Part shown: piece after piece, positions 61,636 through 64,000 of the stretch
Position numbering within the stretch: position 1 is the first letter of the stretch
Layout of the letters: each line of letters begins with the position of its first letter
Source: Arthonia radiata
Taxonomy: Eukaryota; Ascomycota; Arthoniomycetes; Arthoniales; Arthoniaceae
Length of the DNA stretch: 64,000 bases
Assembly: GCA_002989075.1 (NCBI GenBank)
Contig: PSQN01000017.1
Span: 4,099,453-4,163,452 of the forward strand
Direction of reading: 5' to 3'
Made by a program: the position numbers and the translations under genes
Notes under the pieces: generated by a model
Database searches by the model: none
Told to the model about the DNA's origin: nothing
The model's input: the letters and a program-made list of their open reading frames with translations, nothing else

Positions 61636-64000
61636 TCAAAGATCGATATCAAGTAGTCCGGGATGACACTCAATCTCCCCAGAGGCTTCTTTCAGCATGT
61701 CGTTGTGGCAAGATATACACACATGCTCTTCCTTGAAGGCTTGAAGGTACCTAGTCCAGGCTGTGTGTTCTATCAGCTCACGTGCCTCGAAGGGCCCGGT
61801 TGGATCGAGACCTCGCTGAACCCGGGAGACGTGTTGTTGCCACAATGGACGAGAGGCATCGCTGTAGACGACGGAGACTCCACATCCGCTACATGTAACG
61901 GGACTAAACCGTTCTGTCCGTCCTGCGTACTGGAATTCACTGTTCATCAGACGCAGAAGCTTCTCAGGCGACCATGAGTCGCCGAGTAAAGGAGCTTGCC
62001 TGGCCGCAAATTCTCTGAGATCTCTATGTGCAATGTTCAATAGACCCGCGATGGTTCGCAGAGTCAAGAAGCTCCCCAGTGCCCGGCGCAAAAGCTCATT
62101 CATGAAAAGGTCGTATTGCTGCGCAGCAAAGCTGCGGCGTTCGACTTCAGATAACATGAAGTTGATGTTGTGAAAGCTTTTGCCACTCTCCAAAGCCGCC
62201 CCTTTGGCCCGGATCACGGAGCACAGTGCAAAGGTCGTTTCCAGCGTAGCAAATATGTGCATGAGAGCTCCTTTGATCGAGGAGGGGCCGCTCAAGCTGA
62301 CGACTGTATGGCAGATATCTCCAGTCGAGTACAAGTTGTCGCAGCATCGCTTTTGCCAGAAAGCCCGCGAACAGTCAGAATCCGAGATTGGGATGACGTC
62401 GGCTGCCAACTGTTTCAGTAACCAGCAGTATGAAGGCTCGCGCTCCCTGAGAGCGGCAGTTCCCATCAACATTTTCTTGCTGTCATCCACGGCCATTCCA
62501 AGAAGTAAATCCCCGGAGATCCCCTCCAGTTCTTCATGTAGAATGCCTGCATTGACTAACGCTCGTAAAGTACGCGTTTGTCGTGGTTCTGTATCGTGCG
62601 TATCGTCGTAATCTCGTAAATAAGGACAGGCCTTGAATCCGGGAGCCAATTTAGTCCAACAAGCCAGCTGAAAGGGCGTGGCATGTGTCAGGCCATCCCT
62701 AGCACTCATGTCCGCCCCACAGGAGATCAGTACGCTGCAGATTTCAGCTTGATGATGAAAAGCTGCGAAGTGCAACGCTGTCATTCCTGTTGAATTGACA
62801 TCATGGACAGAAGCTTGCCCTTCAGCAAAGAGCTCCAGAATCCCCACCGTGTCATTCATCTTGCAGTAATCGAAGATTAAGGAGTCGTCAGGAATAATGC
62901 GAGGAACATTCAAGACATTGCGCCATCCAAATGATAGCTCTCTCGCGATGCTGATGTCAATCACATGTGTGAAACCTAGCCAGCGCGACCATTTGCATGG
63001 CATAAACACAATTCGGGTACGCATCATATCTGGACCTTTCGTTGACTGTTCTCCGCGCACACTGACTGTGTTGGTAAAGTCCTCAGTCACAGCCGACAAC
63101 CTGCCTAAGATTATGTCGAGATTCAGGTATCTTCGACCCGTACAGAAGCGCCGACCTCCAATCTGTTCAGGAACAGATATTGAGACATGCGGGGATACTG
63201 TGCTGCGATGATTGCGTTCGGATCCGGGGTCGTCGGTGAATTGATCATTCGTCTCGTATTCGACATTTTGCTGGGTCTGATAAAGTATCAAAGACATCAT
63301 TTGGCTCGATGCATCTTGACAAGCATCAATGTGCATATGTACAGGCGCCACAGCAGACAATGTCTCGTCCCGTACCATGTCCCGGATTTGTCTAGGCGCG
63401 TCGCGAATGTACGACCTCAATGCAGTCCTTTCATAGTCAGTACCCAAAAGCTCAGACTTTGTCATAGGCAACTTTGGAGACGTCAGGGTACCCAGTTGCA
63501 TCTCTGGTCTTAGAGGGCATGTGCAGCTCCTCACACTAACCACTTCACACTAAGGAGATGACGAGGTTCTACGTACCTGGTCGAAATTTGTAATGCAAGC
63601 AACAGAGTGTCTTTTGCTTGTTCAAGCTCGCGCCGAAGCTTCGTAATCGAACCCTCACAGTTCACCATCTTGAAACGGCCATACATTCGCGTGCATTTGC
63701 TCTCGGCCACGATGGACCGCTGTGATGGGGCGATCATCTGCTCGACCCTTTGAAGACACGCCCGACAGTCTTCAAGCGCCTGTTCCACACCGTCATCGTG
63801 ACCAAGATTTGCGTCTTCATTCTGAACTTCGGATAGTATCGCGCTGATGGTGCTCAGCGTTCTTTGGACATGGCGAACATCATTTGGAGCGTCTCTGATC
63901 GAGCTAAAGAATGTTTGTCTGGTAGGTGCTATCAGCCTTGCGCCTCAAACAAAGCCATAGGCCGGCTTTGCGGGACTCACATTTTTTGGATGGTGCCAGC
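61636..64000 (-). CDS. Ankyrin-repeat protein with helical N-terminus, 5' partial
   Basis: The gene enters from the right edge. Visible exons are 64000-63981 (partial), 63903-63577 and one ending at 61636 that starts at 63508 or 63535; both acceptors keep phase, giving a 68- or 41-nt intron. The N-terminal part (RDAPNDVRHVQRTLSTISAI, EQALEDCRACLQRVEQMI, CEGSITKLRRELEQAKDTLL) matches the helical N-terminal domain found on many fungal NACHT/ankyrin proteins. About 330 residues later come ankyrin repeats (GMTALHFAAFHHQAEICSVL, ISCGADMSARDG, ATPFQLACW), then a long unassigned region with CSGCG and CISCHND, a possible zinc site. No NACHT or kinase domain is seen. It may act in self/non-self or stress signalling; this is an inference. 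Confidence 0.72.

Overview
The window looks like a chromosome segment of a filamentous ascomycete, most likely a Dothideomycete. Introns are short (about 41-160 nt) with GTRNGT donors and CTAAC/CTRAY branch sites. The gene set is eukaryotic and fungal: DNA polymerase delta, importin alpha, TRAPP, POT1, LAS1, DHHC palmitoyltransferase, laccase and secreted glycoside hydrolases. The class is an inference; no rRNA or mating-type gene is present to fix it.

Left third (1-25.6 kb): gene-sparse and secretion-rich. It holds a HAD-like hydrolase open to the left edge, a four-exon secreted GH43 with a proline-rich insert, a rhomboid protease, a lineage-type hypothetical, a laccase-like multicopper oxidase, a small single-TM hypothetical, a second hypothetical, a secreted GH5 beta-glucanase and a glutathione transferase. 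Between them are gene-free stretches of 1-2.4 kb, one apparently decayed multi-exon gene (21.9-23.3 kb), a degenerate tandem duplication (23.8-24.1 kb) and a cysteine-rich coding-like fragment beside the laccase.

Middle (25.6-37.3 kb): PFA3-type palmitoyltransferase divergent from the TRAPP subunit TRS31, which converges on an OAC1-type mitochondrial carrier. Then come a small ambiguous Cys-rich locus, LAS1 (ITS2 endonuclease), an EthD-domain protein, a three-exon ankyrin protein and a two-exon hypothetical whose Gly/His-rich second exon has no start codon of its own.

Right (37.9-64 kb): a dense housekeeping block with POL3, a UBA-RWD-DEAH helicase, aprataxin HNT3, a CCCH zinc-finger protein, an IRC22-like ER protein, POT1, importin alpha, a short kinesin-3 and six-exon TPI1. 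A gene running off the right edge encodes a helical/ankyrin protein. Four of these act in DNA replication, DNA-end repair or telomere protection. Between the kinesin and TPI1 lies the most unusual feature: about 0.93 kb of satellite-like DNA built from two alternating monomer types (A about 166-168 bp, B about 184 bp, dimer period about 351 bp), followed by two GC-rich near-palindromes in the TPI1 promoter.

Splice coordinates were worked out by hand from splice signals, phase and protein continuity. No database search was possible, so family names rest on recognised motifs.
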